DNA of 64,000 bases from Mercenaria mercenaria (lineage: Eukaryota; Mollusca; Bivalvia; Venerida; Veneridae): NCBI RefSeq assembly GCF_021730395.1, contig NC_069371.1, positions 52,648,001 through 52,712,000 of the forward strand. The letters run 5' to 3'. The stretch's first letter is position 1; every line of letters begins with the position of its first letter. The translations under genes and the position numbers were made by a program. This document shows, piece after piece, positions 21,090 through 33,763 of this stretch. The notes under the pieces are model-generated. The model saw only the letters and a list, made by a program, of their open reading frames with translations, made no database searches and was not told the DNA's origin.

Positions 21090-23600
21090 TCCACTGATGT
21101 TCTCTCACTTAATGCAAATGAATATGACTGACCTGTTAATCGTAACTGATAAAACCAAAGGTCGGTTTTAAAATGGCACATTTTCACCGCTATATCAGTG
21201 TTTTTCGTATATTTTCTGCATACGAACGTGTGCAGAAGGCTTGTGCTCTATAATTATGTTGCATCCCTCCTTTTATGGAAGATAATTTTTTATTGTCAAG
21301 CGTTTGAAACTCAATGAATAAAGTAAGACTTCTTAAGGAGATTGTAGATCTCTGTACTCTTTCAAAGTATACTAAGTTGGTGTGATATAATAATACATGT
21401 AGATCTATATATTTATCAATCGAATTTCAAGCGCCCTTGACAGTTTTAACTAAAAGGAACAAAGTTTAACTAAATGTCCAGCTCGGTAAGAGAGAATGCC
21501 CTGTTTACATGAAATTAGATTACATGATGAAAAGTCTTTTAGTCTAAAAGTCTGTTAGTGTGTTTTTCACCAACGTTTAAATGCAGGATACCATTTTTTC
21601 TATGTTAACATCTAAAGAAGTAACAATATGAAAACTTTATAGTATCATGAAAACTGTTCAGTCTGTCAAAAAATCTGATAATTCCTCTTTCGAATGATGA
21701 AAAAATGTCATCTAAAACGGCAACAAGAAAAGTGGTTTCTTTTTACAGTAGTCTACAAATTTTCTTCCAAGTTTACCCATGGAAGTTTACCCATGAATAG
21801 AGAAGCAAGACAAATAGCCATTTTTTCTATAGCAGTACATAATGTTTGAAGATAATCAGTTTTATTTCAACGGAAGTGTTTTTGTTAGGAATAAAACTAT
21901 TTCTGCAGAGACCAATGTTAAATCTCACATTCATTTCGAAGGTAGAAAGTAGCTGACGCCCGTCTAGACCGAGCACCACCTAGATAAAAACAACCTTCAC
22001 GGGGACTGAAGTCGGTGAAAGTTCTGAATGGCAGTATCCAGTCCCTTTGTCTAAACTGTGTTTGCTTTTGTTTTCGTTAGTTTAACGTCAAATGAACAAT
22101 AGAACTTTGGCAACTTTCCAGCATTTAATAATGGAAGTAGGCCGGTGTTCCTTCGGACATTTCCTTAGGCACGGGCGAGCACCTTGGTAGAACTATCGAC
22201 GTCCCGTAAGCCAGTTGAATGAGATAATTATACATCCCCAAGCGAGGTTTCAAGCCGATAACGGTGAGTGATTCAAAATTCGAAAACTGTAACTAATCCA
22301 CTAAGCCGAAGAGTCCCTTTTTCCCTCTTTGTAAAGATGTATTTCCGCAAAGATTTCCGGACATCATAAAGGTCAGAGACCGCCAATTCAAAAAGTACAG
22401 GGAACTTACTGGGAATGAGGTAAGTGTATACCTAGGAATAAGGTAGCGCCGGTCAGTCATGTAAACAAACCCAAGAAGTGATTTTTTTTTCAAAATTGAG
22501 ATTTTTTAACTGCATTTACATTATGTTATTATACATTTTGTCAAATTTTGCTACATTTTATGTGTATTGAAAAAAAGTTTTATCAACTGAATTTCTCTCC
22601 CGCCATGCCAACGATATATACAGGGGATCATCTCATTTACACGAACATTACTTAAATAAAGTATCACTATTCATCGTCCGATATTTTGGTAAAACTAAGA
22701 TAGTTCTTGAAAAACATGTAATTAGATATACATGTTTCGACTTATGGAAGGCGGCACACGCTATAATGTTATAATGTAAGTCTATGGGAAAATAATTGGT
22801 GGTCTCAACTATATCTGTAGCTTGTAAACATTGACATCGCGCTGATGATATCTAGATTATTTTTGAATTACACTGTTTTATATATTTTCCTCTTTCGGCA
22901 AGTTCGATTTTACATTTTTGGAAGTTAAAAATTTTGTCACACTTCCATAGTTGCATAATGACCTTATTCCATGATTGAATACAGAATGTTTCGCAGCTAA
23001 CTACACCAAGTTTGCTTGGTGTCAAACGAAGTAAAGAAATGTATCCATTAATTCTATGTAGTTACATGCAACCCTATTTAAGGGGACAAAGGCAAGGCCT
23101 GACAGTTAGTCGATTATGCAAGTTATTAATCTTTCTAAATTTTCACTGTACTTAACAAGAAACTTTAGAGTTTGATATTATCCTTGCTTGAACTTTTTTC
23201 TGTGGTTCCAACTGGATGCATGTCAAAGCGACCGGTCGACTGGTTTCAAACAACTGAACTAACGCAAATACTGCCGCGATTTGTCTATACGAATTGACGA
23301 ACTGCTGCAATATACCATGTGCATAATCATCCTAAGGCATGCAGAAGCGCCTATCTATTCGCAGTTGTCCTTGTTAATAAGCCAAAACCTTCATACTGCG
23401 TCGTAGCAAAGTATATAGGCCTTCATCAATCCATAATGTATTGTCACAAACATGCTTGAACTTGAATAGTACGTGTATGTGTTGTTTAAAGAAGCAAAGT
23501 GCATATACCCGGTGTTGAAGAGATATTTGTCTTAAGAGGCGTGAACACACAAGTAAACAATGCGATATCGATGCACTACATCGTTTGCATTTATTAAAGA
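21090..23600. other. 5' flank of LU/lectin gene and intergenic DNA
   Basis: Should hold the promoter and any 5' non-coding exon of the LU/lectin gene. No convincing TATA box at a fixed distance was seen. Beyond that there are no ORFs with domain similarity and no strong repeats. Confidence 0.4.
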
Positions 23601-23618
23601 ACTAAACTGCCTTTTTAA

Positions 23619-23830
23619 ACGAGCTAGGACGGGCCTGGTATCTAATGAATACTAGACATCTCTCTTTCTTTTCTGGAGTTTTTCTCTCGCTCTGTCTAAA
23701 TGGTCAGATACTCTGTGTCATTACTAGTACAGGAGGAATTTGACCCCCGTGTGTCTGTCTTTGTATGTAAAGATGTGCTTATCATGATGAAAAGGGCGCT
23801 GTATGAATCTGGTATAATAATTATGTCATA
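23619..23830 (+). repeat. SINE copy, family with gggcgct 3' end
   Basis: Contains gctaggacgggcctggtatc, ctctgtctaaatggtcagat, tactagtacaggagga and the end gatgaaaagggcgctgta then tctggtataata. It matches the longer copy at 27270-27553. Confidence 0.6.
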
Positions 23831-24301
23831 GCCCGAAGTTTTAAAACGATGTTCACCAAATGTGTCTGTTTATACCAGACATAATGATCGTCACTTAAAA
23901 TTTATTTTGGGTTGTTATCTAAACCACATTATAAGTCTGGCATCAATGCCTGGTCGTAAGGCAGATATGTAGAATCTATAATTCAAGTTCATGTCCTCCC
24001 ATTCAGCAGGAAGAAACCACGGTATGGTTTTGTTTATAATCCGTGAATTGGTGTTATAAGTATCACTAATGACTCTTAACCCGCTCAGTGTCAGGGCTGT
24101 ATAGATCATATTGCAGAAGCATTGTTTTATACAAAGACCCTAGCTGTAAATATAGATGCACGTTCTAGGTTTAAAATCGTATTTCATTCAAATTGTGAAC
24201 AGCAAACATGTATAACAAAGTGCATTTATACGTATCATAATGGCTTGATTTATACATATGATGAAAATAATAGCTTGCGAATAATTAGCAATTGATACTC
24301 A

Positions 24302-24307
24302 TTTATT
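24302..24307 (-). promoter_or_regulatory. candidate poly(A) signal of SRCR gene
   Basis: AATAAA on the minus strand about 170 bases beyond the stop codon of the last SRCR exon. Confidence 0.4.
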
Positions 24308-24477
24308 AATAAAATGGAAGTTAATAAAGTTCCAGTCTGTAGTTAAATAATACAGTCACAAATCTATGCACATACATTTGCACCCGCTTCCTTTTCATCG
24401 TCTGCTATATTTTTAATATCCTCCATTTCTTAAAAAATAGAAGTTTGATTGACACGTACACATTACTCAGCAAGAGT

Positions 24478-24806
24478 TCAGCTACATATCAAAGACACAT
24501 ATTTCATGTCAGGACAACCATTTGATTCAAATGACTCAAATACGCAAGCGTCTAATCTGTTCTCACTTCCTTTGCACGTGACGTTTGTCAACCAATTAGA
24601 ATCACTCAACGATTCGTCCTTGACCGCTGTGGCCGCACCTTCACGAAAACCTAGTTGCTTGCAAGCGACGTCTGTCTCTCTTCTACCCCAGCCTTTGGAG
24701 CAGATAGGGAGCCAGTTGTTTTGATGGTAGATCTCGAGCTTACCAGTCTGTCTCGTCACTTCCGGTTCCTCGTCCTCATTAGTTTGTGTGAGTCTCAACA
24801 TATGAT
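24478..24806 (-). CDS. exon 3 of SRCR gene: SRCR domain 2 and stop
   Basis: 329 nt, acceptor TTTCAG, phase 1, stop at 24478-24480. After an acidic linker (QTNEDEEPEVTRQ) it reads GKLEIYHQNNWLPICSKGW, VACKQLGF, WLTNVTC, LDACVF, NGCPDMKY and SLIC. All six Cys of a group A SRCR domain are present. The protein ends one residue after the last Cys, so there is no tail or C-terminal membrane segment. Confidence 0.9.
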
Positions 24807-27800
24807 CTGAAATAAAAAAGGTCTTGCTTTGATAGTTGTTTAGATTAAATGATTCAATTTTGTATAAGTGATTGGCCTCCACGAATAATTGACAACTTCT
24901 CCGCATGAAAAATTACAATTGTTTAAATCATAGCAATATCGAATTAAAACTTCACTATAATAACTGATTTTCAGACATAAATATTGTATAATTCATTGTT
25001 TACATTTCACCACTGGCGTTTTTTTTTTCATGCAGGAAAACAACCATTCGTTTTAAAGATATTCCTCACAAGTGGGTGTCTAGTAAGTTTGCCGTGGTAT
25101 TGCCAACAATGTGAAATGATAAAGAGGCATTTAATTTGAAATGCAGTTATCTATGTTAGGAAAACTGTTTTCTGAAATTTTATTTGACCTTTTGTATGAA
25201 AACAGTCCGGTTGATCAAAGTAAGCGTTGTAGAAGGCAACATAAAATCATAATATGAAATAAGGCAAAGCCTCAAAGCGAGCTCAAAGAAATCGGATTTA
25301 GCTAAAAATAGTATGCATCATTTATTTGTCACAAAGAAACTATTCACTAGTCACAAGAATTCGGGAGAACCTATTCACTTGAAAAAGTCTACATTTAGTG
25401 TCACCATGCCTATAACAGTGAATATCATACGTTGCAAAATTTATGGAAAGCCGGTGTCACGGTGACGTCATTACCGCGTTCCCGTTTCTTTCTGCTTATT
25501 TATGACATTTTTTCCATTTTCTGGCCGATGCTTGATCTTTTAAATGCAAATAATATTTTTTTTCAAACAACTGGAAATCATTCTTTCATTATTGTTGAGC
25601 AATGAATAATTTTTAGCAATAGAAATAAGTTCTGTATTCACTCCGGAAAGAAGTACTTCCTGTGAGCACCAGTCCGCTAGGGTGCACTTTTTTAAAACTT
25701 CCGACGAAACTTTTCAAAACCATTACCAAGTGTGAAAGTATACTTGCGTTACCGTAAAGCTCGATTCTCGAGCAGGCCCTTCGGGCCTGCTCTTCGAGCT
25801 CGCTAATATTTCAAAACACAACAACCTTAATATATAGTCTCTACTGGGACTAATATAAAGGGAACTAAGTAAAAGGACCTCTTTACATAAACATTTAAAT
25901 AAGAAAATTTGGCAGCTTTTAGTTCCGATTACCATTCTCTACCCTATCCCGCGTTTGTCATCAATCTGGGACATAAAATCAGTCTAGGGTATTCCTGGCC
26001 GAGTGGTTAAAGTCGCTGACTTTAAATTCCTTTACACTTTCCTTCGCGGGTTTGAGCCCAGACCGTTCGGATGTGCTGAAGGTCAGAGGGTCTACTAAAG
26101 TGCCCGCTTGTGTCTGAAATAATCCCTGGATGATAATCCCTATATGGGTACCTGGACTGATCCTCAACCATTTAAGCTTAGAATATTGATTAAACTGGCA
26201 CAGCTGGAAATTATAACTAATTCAGCATAATTAACAACAGATAAACGTAATTTTTGTCCGGACTTTTCGGGCTTGTTCATTATTACATTATGATAAAGCG
26301 GTTACATTTGAGATAAGATACGTCTTTGTTTAAGGCTTGGTCACCTCTTAACTGCATTATTTGGTTTTGCAGTTCATTCATAACTTGTTATTTAATTATA
26401 TTTCAATTATTTGTTGAAGGCAATTATATATTAGTCTTGTAAAAAAAGTACAACTGATAACTAAATTGCAAGTAATTGTGTATTTGAATTATCGTCTGGT
26501 TCGCTGTTGCCTGTGGGTTTTTTCAGTCAGGCTTTAATGAACATTCACGTCCCAAATAAAAAAAAAAGATCAATCCATTATGGCCATTATTTCTATAAGA
26601 CTTTATTTTTGAAAAAAAAACCCACAAGACTTGATTTTATGTTAAAATCAAAGTAGCTGTCCAAACTGAGAGTATGATTTCTTTCAATACTGCACATAAC
26701 CTACGATCAGTGCCATAAAGGGAGGTAAGTAAAACACTAAATTCAAAAAGTCTTCCTACAAACAAAACTAAATATTCAAACGTATGACAAATATATGAGG
26801 AACAATTGATCGAAAGTAAGAGTCAACAGTAAAAAATAATGTATTTTATGTTCGTAACAAAAAACGGGGTAAAAGTCATTAGGAGCCTTTAAATAGTGTT
26901 CTAACATCACAGCGTATAGTATAAACAAGACCAACTACATCATTATTGAAAAAGAATGTCTTCTTTGCATCTGTACACGGAAATCTTTTTGAGCACCATC
27001 GTACCTTAGACACTTGTTAAAATGATTTTGTTGTCCTCAAAGAATTTTACGTATGTATTATTAATATATTGTTGCTGTTTCAATTCCGTGAACATGCCAT
27101 AGATCATTCTTCAGTAAAACTCGTAGAAACTTTGTAGACTCTAAGAGTTTAACAAGCACACAATTAAGAAGACATACAATATCTAAGCTACAAGATACTA
27201 CTCGGGAATTTTCAGAAACGCTTTTCAGTGTTTCCCACCCAACTAGAGGTGTACCGGTCAGGAACCCAGGCAATCCTTGCGTGTATCAGTGCTATACACT
27301 GGGCACGTTAAAAAACCAGGCTGTCTATTCGCAACGAGCTAGGCTAAGTTAGCCGGACAAGCCTGTATCTGATTTCTGTCGTGGGGGCTTTGTCTCACTC
27401 TGTCCCTCTGGTCAGATCGCTCTCTGTCTGTACTAGTAGAGGATGAATTATGCGCCCTGTGTGGCTACATTTGAACTATGTAAAGCGCCTTTGAACGTGA
27501 AATTGATCATGAAAAGGGCGCTATATTAATCTGGTACAATAATAATAATAATAATACTGGTCTATACCTACCACATATAACACCAACATCCTTTGAATGA
27601 TCATATCTGGAGGAATTGGCCACGTGAGACACTGCACTACACCACCGTGTACGCAAACACGTGACATTTAAGTCCCAGAATTGACCACTTCCGGCACCGA
27701 AGTTTCCGCTTCCGGCGGAAATGCCTCCAAGGTAACCTAGTTTTCTGCACACATAAGACGCCTCCACGTGGTTAAGAATTCCAGCTATAGTGCCCCATTG

Positions 27801-30800
27801 CCCTTTATGATAAACTTCTACACGCCCTTCTCTGTCCGTTTCTCCGTCCACTAATGCAATGTATGGTTCTAAAAATGACAAATATTGATATGAAAGTAAA
27901 TGAAAACAAACAAAATGAAATGGATCAAATTATAGAGGTTGAAAACTAACACTACTCTCTGCTGCATAAAAATTTTTCTTTGAATACATATGATCAAAGT
28001 TCTCAATTTTCTACACTTACTTCTTCTTCTTGTTTTTGTCGCTGTCAATTTTAAAGATTTAGGTTTGTCGAGAAAACAGTTTGATATTGAAGGAAGCTCT
28101 CAAAAAATGATTTAGAAAAATAATGTAGTATAAAAAATACAAAGTGAACGTATATATATATACGTTTTATAACAACACAAGAAGAACAAATATATACAGA
28201 AAAAAGAAAAAAAGAGTAGTTATAGATCCGACTGCAATCAAACGTGTAATAAATTTACCTAAAAATGAATTTATTAGCTAAAAGTCTGTTTAAAATAACG
28301 CCGGATAAAACAAAACAAAAAAAAAAAAAAAAAACACCCGTGAGATAACGGTGCGCTGCTGAGTAAGAATAAGCAATTGCTTCACAATACAAAAACAGGT
28401 CAATTGAAGCCATGTGGTTTCGAACAACAATGTATGTGTTCCTAATTACAGATTACGGTGGAAACAATGTTTTTCCTGGTTCACTGCGTGCGACAGCTTT
28501 AGGAAACATGCCAAGATCCAGCTGTTGGTAGCTAACTCCAAAGTTTTATACAGTCATGCTGGCCTCTTCAAGTCTTATGTGTCCATACATGTATGCGGTG
28601 ATCGTGTTTTAACAATTTCTCTCACGAACAAACTCAGACAAACCCAGTCTGCTATTATTTTGCTTTGATGCATGCTATGTTTCCATTACATTTTATTAAT
28701 TTTGTAATATTGTAATTAAAGAAAATTGAGCTGTTTTTTCTTCTGGTTAGATTTTCTAATTCGTTATTATAATGTTTTATGTATACATTAAATGTTTGCA
28801 TGTATGTTTCTTTCATATAATTATGCATTTAGTGTATATCTAAAGTCAACATATTTATATAACTTATATATAGTTTCAATAAATTCTTAATATATATATC
28901 TTTTTGTAAATCTTTTGCTTTACTGATTTATCTACTCTGTACTGAACCGCCTGTAAGTCTTGCTAGTTCCTTCTTTATTTTGGTCATACTAACACTGATA
29001 AAACAAAACAGATAAATCCACAACCCATTTCACCCCCAGAACATCATTCTAGCGCTTTATTGGTTACAAAACGGTCACATGATGAACGCCGGTCAGTAGA
29101 TTTTCATGTTACGCTAAAAGTAATTAAATACAATAATTCAATTTGTTACAGAGCCATCACGGAAATATGTTGGGTCAGCACGATAAATAAAGGGACTCGA
29201 CTTACGCCTCGCCCTCCTCACCCAGCCCCAACCCTGACCCTTTCAATTTATCACATTTACTTGCATATTTGTATTGAGCGCCACTAAGAAACCCACAGAA
29301 ATTAAAAATTAAATTAATTTTCATTGCACTAACAGAAATCAGTTTATCGTTTTATAAAAGGAACCGCCGCCGACTGGTGTTTGCATGAGTTTCGTTATTT
29401 CTTTTCAAAAGGGCAATTAGAATTTTCTTTAAAACGTTGTTAATTCCTTTATTTGATAATCTATGTAAATATTTATATTTTCACATACTGACATCAGAAA
29501 ACGTAAGATATTAAAGAGCATTCTGTAGTGATTTTATGTATTTATTATGTTTTATATTACAATATTTCTGTAAGAACAGATATAACAGTGAAGCACCGAT
29601 GTCTTTGATGCTGAAGAAATCTAGTTCTAAACAGACATAACATAACTGTTAAATGGCCTAATAACGAGGCAGTTAGCATACCGAACCAGGTGGAAATGCT
29701 TTCTGCTCTACCTATGTAATGACTTCTGTCTTATTATTTACTGATTGGCAATTATTGATGTGGCTGCGAGATACCGACTTGAGCTAATTTTGTTCATGTT
29801 TTCTAGTTTAAACAATTTTTCAGACCTTGTTGTGATGAATTTTGCTCTTATTGAAATAATGTTTTGGAACGGAAAAAATAATGAAAAAGCCACCATGTGA
29901 ACAAGAACTGGAGAATAAGCGGACAGACAAAACATAATTCAGAATTTTAATTGATCGTCTTATTTTTTTCTGGCAGGGAAAGAAGTTTATTTATCTTGGA
30001 ATTTGATGAGTATTTAAAAAAATACATTTGCCGTCTTGATGTATAGTGTGTTTAGATATTTGATATTCGTTCTTTAGAGTGGCCCTATTCACAACCAATG
30101 ATATGAGACTATACGTTACTCATGTCATGATAATTTAGGGAGTGTTTTAAGTTCGAATCGTATGCACTATATTTACTCTTGTACATTTCCGCATCGAATG
30201 TGGTCAAAATATGTCCATGATCGTAGAGCTTTTAGTACGGCTACACTGTATATTTGTGTAACGTTCTCCCGTATCTGCTTTTGATGATGTATATCAATTG
30301 ATGCACTTAATGAGAATAGCGGAAATAGCAGTGAGTGGTTACTTAAACCAACAGATCACTGGGTGCAAAATATGCTTAGAATTAAATTTACATATACACT
30401 ATGTGCGTTTTATGTAAAATAAGTAAATAAAGATTCAGCCTCCATATCAGTGTAAATAACTTTGTTTATATTTCATATTGTGTAAAGAGCAAGGACTGCC
30501 TGACAACAAGTTATTTTTGGTTGCGGGTTTATCCCGCTACGAAAGTTACAAGTGTATCTTTATTTTATTCCGAATCACATCCAAAGGATGTTCATGTGCT
30601 ACACAAAATAGTCCCATTCATGAACAATGCGGATGAATTATCAATGAACAAGCAGTTCTTACTCAACCTGTATCCACTCACACTGACCATTTACGTTATA
30701 TAAGATCTATCAATGATAAGGTATTCCAGCCCATGGTTACATCATAAGCTAGGTCAGGCAGAGTTCATCTTAGATATGAGGCACATTAAATTTGTTTCTC

Positions 30801-33763
30801 ATTCATGTATGTTCATAGACTGGTATTTAAACAGAAAATAAATCTACCAAAAACCCGCAACCATCAGACATTTCAAGACGTTGATTTATGAAAGCCATCC
30901 TCGGAGTGAATCCTTTCGTAGTACCGAAAGAATTTTTAAAATCGGGACATTATTGTAAAAGATATGGCAGTTTGAAATTTAAGAAAATGGCTGATCATGA
31001 AGGCAGTCATTTAATTAAGTGGGGTTATGACGTAATTTACACACTGCTTAATTCTTTATTTAACAAATAATCTTTTAAAGAGATTAATTTCATATGTTTC
31101 TCGAGTGAAAGATGTAAAACATGGTAATTTCTTCCATTATAGCTGATAAAAGTAGAGAAATTATTTTACAGAAATAAGTACATACAGTTCAGATATGTAT
31201 CTAGAAATTTGATAAATCTGCCATTTTGCTTTTGTTGCCATGGAAACAAAATGGCCACCATTTTGATCAAATATTTAAATGCTCATAACTTTCTCATTTT
31301 AAAGACGATTTTGGAAATTCTTTCATTTCTTTAAATAATTTAAGAAATCCCAGCAGATGGATTTAATCAAAACAACACTTCTTTTCTTTTAAGGATTTTG
31401 TTTGCACATTTAATCCTTTCAATATTAATTCTATATATGCTTGCAGTTACGTAAATAGCTATAGTATATACATTTTCAAAGGGGAACTGAAAGTGCAGAT
31501 ATCGTTGCCGTAATTGCAGTTTTTAAAAAAAAATATTTTCAAACCTACCTGGTTCTCCTAGAAGATTGGTCAGAGCAGGTATCAATCGATTGAGTTTCAT
31601 GTTAGTGCTGTACACATATCTCATCATGTGTTCGTAGAGGGCGCTTTGATTCGAATTTACTGAACAGCCATTTTCTGAATAAGTTGATTGTTTTTCGGGT
31701 AAATCAGATTCGTCTGCAGCTTTAAACGGTGCTTGTGCTACTGGACTTGGAGTAGGCATCTTTTGTTTTGATTTAAACATAATCGCCATATTTGCGCGAT
31801 GTCGTATGAGAAGTTCTTCGCTTCTGGCATCAATATTGGTTACAAGTTTTAAAGTTTTATTTACCTGATTCTCAACAAATCTAAGATTGTGGAACACGTA
31901 CGGTATCCATCCTGTATTGGACGCGATAGCTTCTGAAAGTTGATAGATCCAGTCTGTTTTATTCTGAATGTCTTTTATTTGAGCACTTCCGCCAGCTTTC
32001 GGATCATCTCGGATAAAAGCTTCCGGTTTCTGGTTAAATGGCGCGGAGAGAAGCGGTTGCTCTTGTATCTTGTTCAATCTGCTTATTTCCTGGTCCAGTT
32101 TATCTATAGAAAGTTGTATTGAAGAGGAACTCGTTGTTGCAAGTTCTGTCAACATATGGACAAGCTGTGTCCCGTTAAACGATATTTTCAATATTTCATC
32201 TACGAGAGATTTTGTAACTGTACATGTTTGAGATTCATTTGCGGCTTCCTCGCTATTCTGATCTTTATTTCTGGTTGCAATAATTTCTGCAAAATCTGGA
32301 ATGCTTTGGTTAAATAAATCAAATGTACCGTTCATTAAATACGCTACTAGTTCTTCCCTGAGACGAACTTGTTCTGAAGCTATATATTCTGTATCTGATA
32401 TAACTCTTTCTATAAGATTCCCTGTATGTTTATACAAAGTAACAGACTGAAATACATTTTCGTTTACAGTTGATAATGCCCTGAGTAATTTCTTACTTTG
32501 AGTTTTGAAATCAGCTGGGTATACATTGCTTTTATCACATTTATCCTCTTTCGTCTGCCCTTCCGAAAGAGTCACATTGATATGTTTTAACTTTTCGTCT
32601 AAGATTTCGAGCATTTTTCCACAAGACATTTGAATTTGCGAATTTTTAGCCCTAAATTCTTGGTAACTCGTCTTATCGGCAAAGTCTTCTTTCTCGGAAC
32701 CCGATAGGTCCTGGTCAAATTTTGCGATAGAAATATTTGTTAATGTTGTAGCTAAACCTTGTTTTATATCAAATGTGTCTGTTGATAAAATAGAAACAGT
32801 TTCAGAAAGTTTGTCTACTGTGTTGTTCATTTGCTTTGTACGCTCTTCTACAGTTTCCAACGTATTCTTAATATCAGTTGTCGAGTTTATGTAGCGTGCA
32901 GACTTTTGCAAAATTTCAGATGTCAGCAACACAGAAGTCTCTGAATTTTGTTGTAAATCTTTTTGTGTGTTTTCAATCTGTTCGATGCTTGTTTTTATTT
33001 CAGCTGATGCGTTCTTGAGCTGACTAATTTGTGCATTTGATTGTTCTACTCGTTCTGTTACAGAACTTAATTTCTCCCCGAGATCTTGATGGAAATGTAC
33101 CAGATTCTGTTCAATCGCTTGGAACATACCGTTATTCATTGTTTGTAAGTCAATAATTTCGTTTTTCATACCTGCAATGGATTGTTCAAAAAATTTATTT
33201 TGCTGTTCACTTTGCCCAACCTGTGTATGCATTGTGTGCAAAATAGTGTCCACCGCGTGTAAATGGGTATTAACCACACGAAAACTGCGAACATTGTAAT
33301 ATTGTACGTTATTGATCCCTCTTTCCAACGTCATCAACCTCTTGTTTAAAGTATTAAACTTTTCATCTACAATGTCAAGTATTCCTTCCAGCAAATACTG
33401 GTCAACAGGGTCAATTTTATCCCGTTTTTGTTGAGTGTGTCCAACTGTAGGTTTAGACGTTGGAGTCGGGACAGTCGGTTCATCCCTGACATTTGCCGTA
33501 GTGGGGCGAGTTGACTTTTCCACCGTAATATGGTTCTTCTCTGTTGTTATTTCATTATCTATTTCTTCAGTCTTTGTTGACGAATCACCGTCTTTCGTTG
33601 GAAAAGAAACATTTTCTTTTATTTCATTTATCGATCTGTCCAATGGCCCTTTTGCCTTTTTATTTAGTTTAAAGCCGTCTTGACAAGTGCCTTGATGTAA
33701 AACAATAACAATAAATATTACTATTATGACCAAATGTCTAGAGTTTCTTTTATATGTCGCCAT
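24478..33763 (-). CDS. coiled-coil protein with two C-terminal SRCR domains
   Basis: Three exons on the minus strand: 33763-31549, 27868-27572 and 24806-24478. All junctions are GT-AG and phase 1, giving 2841 nt, 946 residues plus stop. Residues 1-28 are a basic start followed by a strongly hydrophobic segment, either a signal peptide cut near GTCQ or a type II membrane anchor. A Thr-rich acidic stretch follows, then about 600 residues of heptad-rich coiled coil with many N-x-S/T sites, then two SRCR domains. The order (anchor or signal, coiled coil, SRCR) recalls class A scavenger receptors such as MSR1 and MARCO, but without collagen repeats and with two SRCR domains. A multimeric surface or secreted pattern-recognition role is inferred. 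Since all introns are phase 1, an unseen extra SRCR exon could be skipped in this model. Confidence 0.82.
24810..25769. other. SRCR intron 2, first part
   Basis: No exon, RNA gene or clear repeat recognised in the AT-rich intron between SRCR exon 3 and the short palindrome at 25770. Confidence 0.35.
25770..25792. repeat. short perfect palindrome in an intron
   Basis: gagcaggccc, a 3-base loop ttc, and gggcctgctc. It is GC-rich against an AT-rich background. It lies in intron 2 of the SRCR gene, and its role is unknown. Confidence 0.6.
25988..26165 (+). repeat. tRNA-derived SINE
   Basis: An A-box-like tggccgagtggttaa and a B-box-like gggtttgagcc, spaced as in Ser/Leu tRNA, are followed by an unrelated body ending gggtacctggactgatcctc. 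No cloverleaf with a sound anticodon stem can be drawn, so it is not a tRNA gene. Confidence 0.55.
26166..27240. other. SRCR intron 2, second part
   Basis: No gene or structured repeat recognised. Several A or T homopolymer runs are present, and the rest is unremarkable. Confidence 0.35.
27260..27553 (+). repeat. SINE copy with TAA-rich tail
   Basis: Runs from about cctgggcacgttaaaa-like sequence through gctaggctaagttagccgga and ctctgtccctctggtcagat to gaaaagggcgctatattaat, then ctggtacaa and an aat microsatellite tail. It matches the copy at 23619-23830. The tail ends just 3' of the donor of SRCR exon 2. Confidence 0.65.
27572..27868 (-). CDS. exon 2 of SRCR gene: SRCR domain 1
   Basis: 297 nt, acceptor TTTTTAG, donor GTAGGT, phase 1 in and out. 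It begins EPYIALVDGETDREGRVEVY and ends KDVGVICG, with WGTIAG, YVCRKLGY, FWDLNVTC and RWCSAV at the usual SRCR places. The Cys of the WGTVC position and the Cys before the final motif are both absent. In family numbering these are C2 and C7, which pair with each other. Confidence 0.87.
29153..29262. repeat. MITE remnant, ccacggaaatatg family
   Basis: The sequence atcacggaaatatgttgggtc, then agcacgataaata and gcctcgccctcc, is related to the better copies at 45748-45890 and 58445-58556. The right arm is largely decayed. Confidence 0.55.
30517..30863. repeat. possible MITE bounded by ggttgcgggttt
   Basis: ggttgcgggttt at the left and aaacccgcaacc at the right are inverted, about 345 bp apart. 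The interior has no coding signal. Only about 13 bp are inverted, so this is tentative. Confidence 0.35.
31549..33763 (-). CDS. exon 1 of SRCR gene: signal/anchor and coiled coil
   Basis: Single 2215-nt exon from ATG 33763 to donor GTAGGT after 31549 (phase 1). It starts MATYKRNSRHLVIIVIFIVI, so the hydrophobic run follows five basic or polar residues. The rest is rich in Gln, Glu, Lys, Asn, Ile and Leu with heptad-like spacing, for example IEQIENTQKDLQQNSETSVL. At least ten N-x-S/T sequons are present. A Cys near the start of the mature part and others at wide spacing could link chains. No catalytic domain is recognised. Confidence 0.88.

Larger units (their letters stand above)
27872..31548. 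other. SRCR intron 1
   Basis: A 3.7-kb AT-rich intron. Contents: an A run at 28313-28334, a MITE-like remnant at 29153-29262 and an inverted pair at 30517-30863. No further SRCR or other exon was recognised on either strand. Confidence 0.45.

Noticed and set aside
24449-24724. 91-codon plus-strand frame
   Set aside because: Antisense shadow of the SRCR domain 2 exon.
25770-25792. Rho-independent terminator
   Set aside because: The hairpin lacks a following T-run at a gene end and lies in the intron of a spliced eukaryotic gene.
25988-26075. Ser/Leu-type tRNA gene
   Set aside because: Only the promoter boxes are tRNA-like; no cloverleaf forms, and a SINE body follows.
31940-32122. Plus-strand frames within 31.9-33.7 kb
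   Set aside because: Antisense shadows of the coiled-coil exon.
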